This document shows, piece by piece, positions 51,322-59,740 of a DNA stretch of 64,000 bases. How positions within the stretch are numbered: position 1 is the first letter of the stretch; the number at the start of each line of letters is the position of its first letter. The notes beneath the pieces were generated by a model. It had not been told where the DNA came from. It worked only from the letters and a program-made list of their open reading frames with translations, and ran no database searches. The stretch comes from Bacteroidia bacterium. GTDB lineage: Bacteria > Bacteroidota > Bacteroidia > SXHM01. The stretch is taken from the NCBI GenBank assembly GCA_022072225.1, contig JAJVIC010000010.1, forward strand, positions 372,001-436,000. Direction: 5' to 3'. A program made the translations under genes and the position numbers.

Positions 51322-52245
51322 ATGAATTATACATTAAATCAATTACAAATATTTTTGAAAATTGTGCAAACCCAAAGCGTAACCAAGGCTTCGGAAGAAT
51401 TGTACCTTACTCAGCCAGCGGTTTCTATTCAGTTAAGAAATTTTCAAGATCAGTTTGATATACCCTTAACGGAAGTGGTAGGGCGAAAAATTTACATTAC
51501 TGATTTTGGACTAGAGATTGCAGAGGCGGCTGAAAACATAATCAATCAAGTATATGCCATAAATTATAAAACCTTAGCTTATAAAGGACAATTAACAGGA
51601 CGTTTAAAGATTTCAGTAGTATCAACCGGAAAGTATGTAATGCCTTACTTTCTCACTAATTTTATGCAACAACATTCTGGAATAGAATTAATGATGGATG
51701 TTACTAACAAAAATAAAGTTGTTGAGAGTTTGGAAAATAATGAAGTAGATTTTGCACTTGTTTCTATTTTGCCACATACCTTAAATATAGAGAAACTTGA
51801 TTTGCTTCAAAATAAACTGTATCTGGTTGGAAGTCCCAAAAGAAAATTCAGGAAGGATATAAAAGCAAAAGAAATGTTCAAAAATTTGCCTTTAATATTT
51901 AGAGAAAAAGGTTCCGGCACAAGACAAACAATGGAGAGTTTTATTGAAAGAAATAACTTGTCAGTATTAAAAAAAATGGAGTTAACTTCTAATGAAGCCG
52001 TCAAGCAAGCATTGTTGGCTGGTTTGGGATATTCTATTATGCCTTTGATTGGAATTAAAAATGAACTACACAATAATGAATTACAAATTATCTCAATCAA
52101 AGGTTTTCCAATTAAAACAACTTGGAGTTTAATATGGTTAAGAGGAAAAAAACATTCTCCAGTTTCTAAATCTTTTTTAGAATATTTAAAAAAAGAAAAA
52201 ACACAAATCGTTCAGGAAAAGTTTAGTTGGTCTGAGCAGTATTAA
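51322..52245 (+). CDS. LysR family transcriptional regulator
   Basis: 307 residues. The winged HTH is typical (LNQLQIFLKIVQTQSVTKAS, EELYLTQPAVSIQLRNFQDQ, about 4-62). The effector-binding domain starts near 90 (GRLKISVVSTGKYVMPYFLT) and has LIFREKGSGTRQTMESFIE and SNEAVKQALLAGLGYSIMPL. The layout resembles CbbR/CmpR-type regulators, which respond to carbon status, although the ligand cannot be read from sequence. It is divergent from the SPFH-icd-sua5-SbtA operon and is its most likely regulator. Confidence 0.9.
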   Translation: MNYTLNQLQIFLKIVQTQSVTKASEELYLTQPAVSIQLRNFQDQFDIPLTEVVGRKIYITDFGLEIAEAAENIINQVYAINYKTLAYKGQLTGRLKISVVSTGKYVMPYFLTNFMQQHSGIELMMDVTNKNKVVESLENNEVDFALVSILPHTLNIEKLDLLQNKLYLVGSPKRKFRKDIKAKEMFKNLPLIFREKGSGTRQTMESFIERNNLSVLKKMELTSNEAVKQALLAGLGYSIMPLIGIKNELHNNELQIISIKGFPIKTTWSLIWLRGKKHSPVSKSFLEYLKKEKTQIVQEKFSWSEQY

Positions 52246-52252
52246 CTTTTGT

Positions 52253-53986
52253 CTATCGATGAAAATGTGCCTCATATTTAGCTCTATTTTGTTTGCCATC
52301 GGTTAAGATAAGTTCAAAATAATGCTTTCCTTTTGAAAGTATTTGGTCAAAGGTGTAAGTAAGTAAGCTGTTCTTGGCATCGTATTCCATTAAAACCCAT
52401 TTGCCGTCAATGCTGCCCCGGTAGTAACTGATGCCTGAAAGGTTGTCGCTTATATTTACTTTAATGGTTTTGGCTGCGGTAAGGTCGCCATCGCGGGTAA
52501 TGTTTACAGGTGTTATTTTTGGTTTGGTGGTGTCGGCCATTACGGCAAAAGAGCCAAATGATTTTGTTTTGGTGGTTACAGTTCCGTTTTCAAATTTCCC
52601 ACCTTCTGAAATGGGGTTGTTGTTCGAGTTGAATGAAACAATCAGCAGTTTGTCTTTTATGTTTTCGGGAACTGAGTCGGGTGTTATGGATAGCGTGTAA
52701 TCGCGTTGCAGCGGCTCAGTGTTTCTGTGTATGTTGTGAATAGCAGAATAGGTTTGCTTTGTTTTGGCTTTGGATGAATACATAAAATCAATGTCGCGGT
52801 AAAGTGCAAAATCAGGCATTTGCAATTCCATTCCGAGAGATTTAAATGAATTAATAGAATCGAAATAAAAAGTTTTTGCGGCAATGCTGTCGGGTAGGAG
52901 AAGAGGTGATGGCTTTGTGCCTTCCACCGCGAATTCAAGTATGGAAGTATTGCCGGCAACATCTTTAACACTGTACCGGAAGTTGTATTTTTTTCCTTCT
53001 TCAATCAGTGTTTTTCCTGCGCTTATTTTGGTTTCGTAAATTTTCAGTTGATTGCCGGGTTCAACAAAACTCTTTTGAATGGTGTTGCTGTTCTGCTTCT
53101 TTTCTGCGTAATCAATATGGCTGTTGATAAAGCGCGTCAGGTGGAATTGCATCTCGTCAATTGCGTGATAATAAATGCGCGAACTGTCTTTCAGCAGCTC
53201 AATAGAATAAGCTCCGTTTTTGTTATCTGCTCCATCCAATTGATCATATACTTCTAATCCAAAGCCTGTAATTCCTGAGGCAGGTAATGGTTTGCCGCCA
53301 TTGACCATATACTTGCCTCCGGTTTTTGTAACGGCATATACTTTTCGGTTTTGCGGGCCTTTACGGGCGTTTTCATCAAAACTGTAAACCGCCAATAAAG
53401 TAATAGCAGGAGGTGTTTTATCTTTTACCTCAAAACCGAAGAATAAAGGATTGTAAACGCTTTCTGTTTTGGTGTCGCGTATTTCAAAGTGCAGGTGTGG
53501 GCCCCCTGAACTGCCTGTGTTTCCGGTGTAAGCAATCACATCCCCTTTTTTTACACGAAACAAATTGCTGTCGGGAAACAGCTCAATTTCAAAACTCTCT
53601 TTTTTGTATTGCTGCTCTTTTAAATAGGTTGCAATGTTCTCGGTATAACTATTCAGATGTCCGTAAACAGTAGTATAGCCGTTAGAGTGGGTAATATAAA
53701 GTGCCTTGCCGTAGCCGCCCGCCTGAATTTTTATGCGCGATACATATCCATCGGCAGGCGCATACACAGGCTTGTTTTCAACGCCTTGTGTTTTTATGTC
53801 TAATCCTGAGTGAAAATGATTGGTACGAATCTCACCGAAGTTTCCTGATAGAAAGAGGGGAATATCTAAAGGTGAGCGGAAGAAGTCTTTTGGATGCTGA
53901 GCTTGACAATTAAGAATTAAGAAAATAGAATGCAGAACGAATAACAAAACCCGCCAGGCAATAATTCTGAATTCTAAATTCATCAT
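52253..53986 (-). CDS. M23 family (LytM-type) metallopeptidase
   Basis: 577 residues. A signal peptide (VLLFVLHSIFLILNCQAQ) is preceded by a repeat-derived start MMNLEFRII. The LytM domain (about 35-185) has NHFHSGLDI with the zinc His and Asp, VYAPADGYVSRIKIQAGGYG, YTTVYGHLNS and GPHLHFEIRD; all four metal/catalytic positions are present. The remaining 390 residues are beta-sandwich-like modules. It should cut peptidoglycan peptide bridges in the periplasm. The start is uncertain because two sets of 7-bp repeats lie in the first 30 codons. Confidence 0.88.
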   Translation of the reverse strand: MMNLEFRIIAWRVLLFVLHSIFLILNCQAQHPKDFFRSPLDIPLFLSGNFGEIRTNHFHSGLDIKTQGVENKPVYAPADGYVSRIKIQAGGYGKALYITHSNGYTTVYGHLNSYTENIATYLKEQQYKKESFEIELFPDSNLFRVKKGDVIAYTGNTGSSGGPHLHFEIRDTKTESVYNPLFFGFEVKDKTPPAITLLAVYSFDENARKGPQNRKVYAVTKTGGKYMVNGGKPLPASGITGFGLEVYDQLDGADNKNGAYSIELLKDSSRIYYHAIDEMQFHLTRFINSHIDYAEKKQNSNTIQKSFVEPGNQLKIYETKISAGKTLIEEGKKYNFRYSVKDVAGNTSILEFAVEGTKPSPLLLPDSIAAKTFYFDSINSFKSLGMELQMPDFALYRDIDFMYSSKAKTKQTYSAIHNIHRNTEPLQRDYTLSITPDSVPENIKDKLLIVSFNSNNNPISEGGKFENGTVTTKTKSFGSFAVMADTTKPKITPVNITRDGDLTAAKTIKVNISDNLSGISYYRGSIDGKWVLMEYDAKNSLLTYTFDQILSKGKHYFELILTDGKQNRAKYEAHFHR

Positions 53987-53990
53987 TCTT
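53908..53990. repeat. Two clusters of 7-bp repeats at the start of the M23 gene
   Basis: AATTAAG twice (53908-53921) lies in the signal-peptide codons. AATTCTG, AATTCTA, AATTCAT, CATTCTT (53963-53990) cover the start codon. Both are seven-base repeats and so frame-changing. Confidence 0.7.
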
Positions 53991-53992
53991 AT

Positions 53993-54763
53993 TTAGAATT
54001 TCAGATGCTTCACCGTAAGCCCTTTGTTGATGAGGTGGTTCAGCGAATCGATGCCGATTTTTATATGCTTGTCAACAAACTGCTGCGTTACTTTTTTATC
54101 GCTTTTATCTGTTTTTACTCCCGAAGAAATCATGGGTTGGTCGCTGATTAATAACAATGCACCGCAAGATATTTCGTTTTTAAAACCGGCTGTAAAAATG
54201 GTGGCCGTTTCCATATCAATACCCATTGCGCGTATTTTGCGCAGGTATTTTTTAAATTCGTTGTCGTGTTCCCACACCCTGCGGTTGGTAGTAAAAACGG
54301 TTCCTGTCCAGTAGTCTCTTCCGTTGTCGCGGATTGCTGTTGAAACGGCTTTCTGCATGCTGAATGCAGGCAGCGCAGGCACTTCGGGAGGCATGTAGTC
54401 GTTTGAAGTTCCTTCGCCTCTGATAGCGGCAATAGGCAAAATCAAATCGCCCAATTGGTTTTTCTTTTTCAGTCCGCCACACTTGCCCAGAAATAAAACG
54501 GCTTTAGGTTTTATGGCGCTCAGTAAATCCATAATGGTAGCCGCGTTGGCGCTGCCCATACCAAAGTTGATGATGGTTATTTTTCCGGCTGTTGCGTTAG
54601 GCATGGGCTTATCGGCACCATTTATTTTCACCTTCATTTTCTCTGCAAAATATCCTACATAATTCTGAAAGTTGGTAAGCAGAATGTATTCGCCAAAATT
54701 TTTCAGTTCTGTTCCTGTATAGCGAGGGAGCCAGTTTTCTACTATTTGTTTTTTTGTTTCCAT
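53993..54763 (-). CDS. amn: AMP nucleosidase, short form
   Basis: 256 residues, about the size of the nucleoside phosphorylase-like catalytic domain without the N-terminal regulatory domain of E. coli Amn. Motifs: KITIINFGMGSANAATIMDL, KPKAVLFLGKCGGLKKKNQL, LGDLILPIAAIRGEGTSNDY, FTTNRRVWEHDNEF, RAMGIDMETATIFTAGF and LLLISDQPMISSGVKTDKS. It splits AMP into adenine and ribose-5-phosphate. It lies 6 bp upstream of the M23 gene on the same strand. Confidence 0.9.
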   Translation of the reverse strand: METKKQIVENWLPRYTGTELKNFGEYILLTNFQNYVGYFAEKMKVKINGADKPMPNATAGKITIINFGMGSANAATIMDLLSAIKPKAVLFLGKCGGLKKKNQLGDLILPIAAIRGEGTSNDYMPPEVPALPAFSMQKAVSTAIRDNGRDYWTGTVFTTNRRVWEHDNEFKKYLRKIRAMGIDMETATIFTAGFKNEISCGALLLISDQPMISSGVKTDKSDKKVTQQFVDKHIKIGIDSLNHLINKGLTVKHLKF

Positions 54764-54798
54764 GGTTTTTAATTTATCAACGAATAACGAATTAAATA

Positions 54799-54839
54799 CG
54801 AATATACGAATTGGCAGAGTGGCGATATTCGTATATTCG
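54799..54839. repeat. Inverted repeat of CGAATATACGAAT
   Basis: Perfect 13-bp arms (54799-54811 and 54827-54839) flank 15 bases in the gap between amn and the HsdR-N gene. More copies of ACGAAT and ATTCG stand nearby (54780-54858). Confidence 0.7.
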
Positions 54840-54865
54840 AAAAAGATACTCTATTCGTTGATGTA

Positions 54866-54873
54866 TATCTTTG
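54866..54873 (+). promoter_or_regulatory. -7 element almost touching the HsdR-N start
   Basis: TATCTTTG fits TAnnTTTG and ends only 4 bases before the ATG at 54878, so the transcript would be leaderless or nearly so. Confidence 0.5.
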
Positions 54874-54877
54874 TGCA

Positions 54878-55330
54878 ATGCAGCAACTCAATTTTCCAGC
54901 CTACGAATTTAAGGTTAAAACCGAGAACCAAAAAACGCAGATATTTGACTCTGTGCGTAAAAAGTATGTTGCACTTACTCCCGAAGAATGGGTTCGACAA
55001 CATATTATTACATTTCTTGTTACCGAAAAACAATTTCCTGCTTCATTGATTGCGGTGGAGGTTTCGCTCAATCGCGGAAGTAAAAAACAAAGAGGTGATA
55101 TTGTTGTTTATACCAATGACGGAAAGCCGCGAATGATTATTGAATGCAAAGCTCCCGAAGTAAAAATAACGCAGGATGTTTTTTTTCAGATTGCACGCTA
55201 TAATGCTCCCCTTAAAATGAACTACCTTGTTGTTACAAACGGTTTAACACACTTCTGCTGCAAAATGGATTATGAAAAAGGAGAGCATGTGTTTATTAAG
55301 GAAATCCCGTTGTATAATTCCCTGACCTAA
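54878..55330 (+). CDS. Solitary HsdR N-terminal-domain protein (PD-(D/E)xK fold)
   Basis: 150 residues. The fold matches the N-terminal nuclease domain of type I restriction HsdR: EEWVRQHIITFLVTEKQFPA, KQRGDIVVYTNDGKPRMIIE followed by CKAPE, QIARYNAPLKMNYLVVTNGL and THFCCKMDYEKGE. The Asp in RGDIVVY and Glu-Cys-Lys give the D...ExK active site. No HsdM, HsdS or helicase genes are nearby. This solitary form is common in Bacteroidota and its role is unknown. Confidence 0.88.
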   Translation: MQQLNFPAYEFKVKTENQKTQIFDSVRKKYVALTPEEWVRQHIITFLVTEKQFPASLIAVEVSLNRGSKKQRGDIVVYTNDGKPRMIIECKAPEVKITQDVFFQIARYNAPLKMNYLVVTNGLTHFCCKMDYEKGEHVFIKEIPLYNSLT

Positions 55331-55356
55331 ATTAAAATTGACGTCATTTTACTGTC

Positions 55357-55495
55357 TCGCACATGTGCGAATGGGTGTTTCATTTCATTTTAGTCATTCG
55401 CACATGTGCGAGTGGTTGTTTTAAATTCATTTTGCCTGGTCGCACGTGTGCGACCAGCTGTTTTTGTTTCATTTTGTAGTCTCGCACACATGCGA
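55357..55495. repeat. Four helically spaced 14-bp palindromes
   Basis: TCGCACATGTGCGA at 55357 and 55398, TCGCACGTGTGCGA at 55440 and TCGCACACATGCGA at 55482. Start-to-start distances are 41, 42 and 42 bp, or four turns of B-DNA. Spacers are A+T-rich with TTTCATTTT or TTCATTTT before the next site. The array lies in the 349-bp gap between the HsdR-N and subtilase genes. Nothing else is recognised in the gap except the promoter at 55643. Confidence 0.85.
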
Positions 55496-55642
55496 GCAGG
55501 TATTTTGAATTAAAAATTAGCTCAGGCAGTTCTGTTTATATGTACTCTCACTATTTTCAACTGATAATTAACCTGAGTTGAATATTGGATTATCTGCTAT
55601 TTATTGCTTGCCTTATTGTTAACTGCAACAATTTAAAATCCT

Positions 55643-55650
55643 TATTTTTG
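55643..55650 (+). promoter_or_regulatory. -7 element of the subtilase gene
   Basis: TATTTTTG fits TAnnTTTG, 29 bp before the chosen ATG at 55680. It also excludes the upstream GTG at 55653 as a likely start. Confidence 0.5.
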
Positions 55651-55679
55651 TAGTGCGTTGCATAACTATACTTATCAGT

Positions 55680-57311
55680 ATGAAAAAACTCCTACTTCTT
55701 CTCACTCTCTCACTTTCTTTCTCCTTCACCTTTGCGCAAGACAACTTAATTGTAGTTGACAACCCCAACGGTGATGACTATATACAAGGTAGAGTGAACG
55801 TAAAAGTAAAACCCGAATTCCGCGCTTATTTTGCAGAGCTGAGCAACACAATTCCCGGTTTTGAAACGCTGGAAATAACAGGGCTTCGCAAAAAATTTCC
55901 GCAGCGTAAGCCGCTCGAAAATCAATACCATGCCAACGGCAAAAAACTACCCGACCTTTCTTTGATTTATGAATTGGATTACAATGCAGAACAAGATGTT
56001 TATAAAACAGCAGAACAACTTTTAAGCAGCGGCTATTTTGATTATGCAGAGCCGCATTATGTAAGTTACCCGCTTTACACGCCCAACGACCCGCGTGTAG
56101 CCCAATACAATCCCTACCATTTAAACACCTTGCAACTATATACCGCATGGGATGTTTCGCAGGGCGACAGCAACATTGTAATTGGCTATACCGATACCAG
56201 TTTTGATATAAACCACGAGGACCTTTCGGGCAATATAAAACACAACTATGCCGACCCGGTTGGAGGAGGTGATGATGATCTGGACACCTATCCCGACAAT
56301 TTCAGCGGATGGGATATGGTTGATAACGACAATACCCTTTTTATCAATAATGAAATTCACGGCACTACCGTGCTGGCTGTTGGTTCGGCAACTACCGATA
56401 ATTCTTTAGGAATAGCAGGCGCAGGCTTTAAATGCAAATACCTCCCCGTAAAAGTAGCCAACAGTTCACAGGTAATTACACAAGGCTATGAAGGCATTGT
56501 TTATTGCGTTGACCATGGAGCAAAAATCGTAAACTGTTCATGGGGAAATACCACCTTTAACCAACTTGCTCAAGATGTAATTAATGATGCAACCCTTGTA
56601 AACGATGTGCTCATTGTAGCTTCGGCAGGAAATGCAGATGCTACCAATTATTATTACCCTGCTTCCTATGAATATGTGTTGAGTGTAACAGGCGTTGATG
56701 CGAATGACTTAGTTGACCCGCCAAGCGCAACACCTTTTTCCCGTAATGATTCTGTAGATGTAACCGCACCCGGATTTAGTGTTTATACCACCGCTACCTA
56801 TAACGGAGGCCCTTTATATACACCGCCAACAGGTGGCACCTCCATTGCTTCACCGTTAGTAGCAGGCATTGCCGGCTTGGTATGGTCGCACTTTCCAAAT
56901 ATGACTGCTCTTGAAGTAGCCGAACGTATTAAATGCACAGCCGATAACATTGATGCCATTCCCGGAAATGAACCCTATGCAGGGCTGATAGGCACAGGAA
57001 GAGTAAATGCCTATGCCGCGCTTACCAGCAGTATTTGCGGACCGGTAGGCGTTGATGAAAATGAATATATAAGCGTTTTGGTTTATCCCAACCCTGCAAG
57101 CGATGTGTTGAATTTGAATATTCAGTCTGCAGTCCACAGTCCACAGTCAACTGTTATGATTTATAATTCGGTTGGGCAGCTTGTTGCCCGGAGCGTAGTT
57201 GAAGGGGGTAAGTCGTCAATAAACATTTCATCCCTCTCAGAAGGAGTTTACTATTGTATCCTAAATACAGGCGAAATATCACTTACTAAAAAGTTTACGG
57301 TAGCCAAATAA
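55680..57311 (+). CDS. Secreted S8 (subtilisin-like) peptidase with type IX sorting domain
   Basis: 543 residues. The start at 55680 gives a clean signal peptide (MKKLLLLLTLSLSFSFTFAQ). A propeptide-like part (about 20-140) precedes the S8 domain with Asp in VIGYTDTSFDINHEDLSG, His in EIHGTTVLAVGSATTDN and Ser in GGTSIASPLVAGIAGLVWS. The last 80 residues are a type A sorting domain (VLVYPNPASDVLNLNI, MIYNSVGQLVA, LTKKFTVAK), so export is by the type IX system. A 7-bp repeat interrupts the sorting domain codons at 57123. A helically spaced palindrome array lies upstream. Confidence 0.93.
   Translation: MKKLLLLLTLSLSFSFTFAQDNLIVVDNPNGDDYIQGRVNVKVKPEFRAYFAELSNTIPGFETLEITGLRKKFPQRKPLENQYHANGKKLPDLSLIYELDYNAEQDVYKTAEQLLSSGYFDYAEPHYVSYPLYTPNDPRVAQYNPYHLNTLQLYTAWDVSQGDSNIVIGYTDTSFDINHEDLSGNIKHNYADPVGGGDDDLDTYPDNFSGWDMVDNDNTLFINNEIHGTTVLAVGSATTDNSLGIAGAGFKCKYLPVKVANSSQVITQGYEGIVYCVDHGAKIVNCSWGNTTFNQLAQDVINDATLVNDVLIVASAGNADATNYYYPASYEYVLSVTGVDANDLVDPPSATPFSRNDSVDVTAPGFSVYTTATYNGGPLYTPPTGGTSIASPLVAGIAGLVWSHFPNMTALEVAERIKCTADNIDAIPGNEPYAGLIGTGRVNAYAALTSSICGPVGVDENEYISVLVYPNPASDVLNLNIQSAVHSPQSTVMIYNSVGQLVARSVVEGGKSSINISSLSEGVYYCILNTGEISLTKKFTVAK
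57123..57150. repeat. 7-bp tandem repeat (CAGTCCA) within a type IX sorting domain
   Basis: CAGTCTG, CAGTCCA, CAGTCCA, CAGTCAA in a row, coding for SAVHSPQST near the start of the sorting domain. A one-unit change would shift the frame and remove the C-terminal signal. Confidence 0.85.
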
Positions 57312-57380
57312 AATGACGTTTTGCTATTTGCCCCTTTTGATGTAGGTTTGCCGAACAAACAATTAATTAAAAAAAGAAGA

Positions 57381-57920
57381 ATGGACATTAGTGAAATAGT
57401 ATCAATTACAGGACAGAGCGGACTTTTTAAAGTTATCAGCCAAACCAAAAACGGTTTTATTGCCGAATCATTAACCGACAAAAGACGCATTCCCGTTTAT
57501 GCCACCCAAAAAGTGATTGCACTGGAAAACATCAGTATTTTCACTACAGGCGATGATCAACCGCTGGAAGATGTTTTGAAAAAAGCTTTTGAACTTTACA
57601 AAGGCGCAAAATCATTGGATGCCGCAAAAGCATCAAACGATGAGTTAAAAAAAGAAATGGAAAAAGTACTGCCCGAGTATGACAAAGAGCGCGTGTATGT
57701 ATCAGACATAAAAAAGTTTTTCCAATGGTACAATATGCTGCACGATGCCGGACAGCTTACCAAAGAAAAGAAAGCGGACGAAAAACATATTGATGTAGCT
57801 CATGCACACGACAAAGCAACTCAGAAACCAGTTGCAACCGTTACCAAACAACATATTCCTAAACCCGCTGCACCTAAAGTAAGCACTACTACCGGTGTGC
57901 GTAAATCAGGAACTGCGTAA
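57381..57920 (+). CDS. DUF5606 family protein
   Basis: 179 residues from the ATG at 57381, preceded by an A-rich AAAAAAAGAAGA leader. The core (1-140) contains MDISEIVSITGQSGLFKVIS, NGFIAESLTDKRRIPVYATQ, LEDVLKKAFELYKGAKSLDA and YVSDIKKFFQWYNMLHDAGQ. The tail is basic and Pro/Thr/Ala-rich (IPKPAAPKVSTTTGVRKSG) and probably disordered. The family is confined to Bacteroidota as far as I know; its function is unknown. It follows the subtilase gene by 69 bp. Confidence 0.85.
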   Translation: MDISEIVSITGQSGLFKVISQTKNGFIAESLTDKRRIPVYATQKVIALENISIFTTGDDQPLEDVLKKAFELYKGAKSLDAAKASNDELKKEMEKVLPEYDKERVYVSDIKKFFQWYNMLHDAGQLTKEKKADEKHIDVAHAHDKATQKPVATVTKQHIPKPAAPKVSTTTGVRKSGTA

Positions 57921-58023
57921 GTTGACAGAGCGCTATTATCATGAGGATTAAGATTCATGATGATTTTCAGTAAGCATTCCATCTCCTTAAATTATAACAA
58001 TAATAAAATTCTGCGTTCTATCC

Positions 58024-59739
58024 TTGGAAACACAAATTCTAACCAAACCTAAAAGACGTTTTCTTCCTGAAGATTTTAAAATCACTTCGTGGGAAATTCT
58101 TGAACCCTATTTAGTGAACCTGCGCGACAGACAAATTAATTCAGTAAAGGATTTAGAGAATTGGATTTTTGACCGCAGCGAAGTGGAAGCTGTTGCCGAA
58201 GAAGAAACCGGCTGGGCCTATATCCGCATGAACATTGATACAACAGATAAAAAACTGGCAGAGAAGTTTTTGTTTTATGTAAATGAGATACAGCCTAAAG
58301 TTGCGCCCTTCGAGAATGAGTTGAATAAAAAATTAGTTGCATCTCCTTACATCGGACAATTAGATCAAAAGAAATATTTCGTTTACCTGCGCGGCATAAA
58401 AAAACAGTTGGAAATTTTTCGCGAAGAAAATATTCCGCTTGAACGTGAAGTAAACGAAGAGCAGCAAAAGTTCGGAAGTATTTCGGCTGTTCAAACCGTT
58501 ACCTACAATGGTGAGGAAATGACCATGCAGAAAGCGCAGTTGTTTTTGAAACAAACAGAGCGTAATGTTCGCGAAACGGTTTACGGATTATTGAAAGCAC
58601 GAAGAAATCAGGATGTTGATAAACTGAATGAACTATATACACTGCTTATTAAACTAAGAAATCAGATTGCCATAAATGCAGGTTTCAAAAACTACCGTGA
58701 TTATAAATTTGCGGAACTGGGGCGTTTTGATTACGATGTAAAAGATTGCTTTGATTTTCACGAAGCTATTGCACAGGAAATAGTTCCCATCATGCGCGAG
58801 TTTGACCTGGAACGCAAGCAGCTGTTAAACTTAGATGCACTTCGCCCCTGGGACATGGAAGTGGATAAAACCGGAAAAAAGCCGTTAACAGTTACGCCTG
58901 ACGGGAATGAACTGACTGATAAAACGATTGCATTATTTTACCGTGTTCGTCCTTATTTTGCAGAATGTCTGGAGATAATGAAAGCTAAAGGCAACCTTGA
59001 TTTAGAATCGAAAAAAGGAAAAGCTCCCGGAGGTTTTAACTATCCGCTATACGAAACAAGTGCTCCTTTTATTTATATGAATTCTGTGGGGTCGTTCCGT
59101 GACATGATAACGATGATTCATGAAGGTGGACATGCCGTGCATTCTTTCCTCAGTGCCAATCTTCCTGTTACTCAGATGAAAAGTTTACCTTCTGAAGTTG
59201 CTGAATTAGCCTCGATGGGAATGGAACTTTTAACAATGGACAACTGGGATATTTTCTTTGAAAACGAAGAAGATTTACGCAGAGCGAAAAAGGAACATTT
59301 GGAAAAAGTGCTGCATATTTTTCCTTGGGTTGGAACCATTGATAAATTTCAGCATTGGGTTTACGAAAATCCGAATCATACGGTTGAAGAACGGGCAGCT
59401 GCATGGCAGAGTGTGCTCGATAAATTTGATACCAAAGTGGTTGACTGGAGCGGAAATGAAGATGCACGCGCAACTATGTGGCAAAAGCAGTTACACCTGT
59501 TTGAAGTGCCGTTCTATTATATTGAATACGCCATCGCACAATTGGGTGCTATAGCTCTTTGGAAAAACTACAAACAAAATCCGCAGCAGACCATTGACAG
59601 CTATATGGCTGCGCTTGCACTGGGCTATTCCCGTCCCATCCGCGAGGTGTATGAAACAGCAGGCATATCTTTCAATTTTTCAAAAGAGTATGTTCATGAG
59701 TTAGCCGCTTTTGTGAAGAAAGAATTAGCGGCAATATAA
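58024..59739 (+). CDS. M3 family oligoendopeptidase
   Basis: 571 residues. The zinc site is MIHEGGHAVHSFL with the HExxH motif, and the downstream Glu ligand lies near SEVAELASMGMELL. Other family parts are FLPEDFKITSWEILEPYL, NAGFKNYRDYKFAELGRFDY, YETSAPFIYMNSVG and FYYIEYAIAQLGAIALWKNY. It cleaves peptides of moderate length in the cytoplasm. No in-frame ATG lies at the N terminus; the start is a TTG at 58024, immediately before ETQILTKPKRRF. Confidence 0.92.
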   Translation: METQILTKPKRRFLPEDFKITSWEILEPYLVNLRDRQINSVKDLENWIFDRSEVEAVAEEETGWAYIRMNIDTTDKKLAEKFLFYVNEIQPKVAPFENELNKKLVASPYIGQLDQKKYFVYLRGIKKQLEIFREENIPLEREVNEEQQKFGSISAVQTVTYNGEEMTMQKAQLFLKQTERNVRETVYGLLKARRNQDVDKLNELYTLLIKLRNQIAINAGFKNYRDYKFAELGRFDYDVKDCFDFHEAIAQEIVPIMREFDLERKQLLNLDALRPWDMEVDKTGKKPLTVTPDGNELTDKTIALFYRVRPYFAECLEIMKAKGNLDLESKKGKAPGGFNYPLYETSAPFIYMNSVGSFRDMITMIHEGGHAVHSFLSANLPVTQMKSLPSEVAELASMGMELLTMDNWDIFFENEEDLRRAKKEHLEKVLHIFPWVGTIDKFQHWVYENPNHTVEERAAAWQSVLDKFDTKVVDWSGNEDARATMWQKQLHLFEVPFYYIEYAIAQLGAIALWKNYKQNPQQTIDSYMAALALGYSRPIREVYETAGISFNFSKEYVHELAAFVKKELAAI

Positions 59740-59740
59740 C

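Noticed and set aside
55357-55495. Possible parS sites
   Set aside because: The palindromes lack the TGTTTCACGTGAAACA arms and lie 39 kb from parAB; the CACGTG core at 55440 is a single-site variant.
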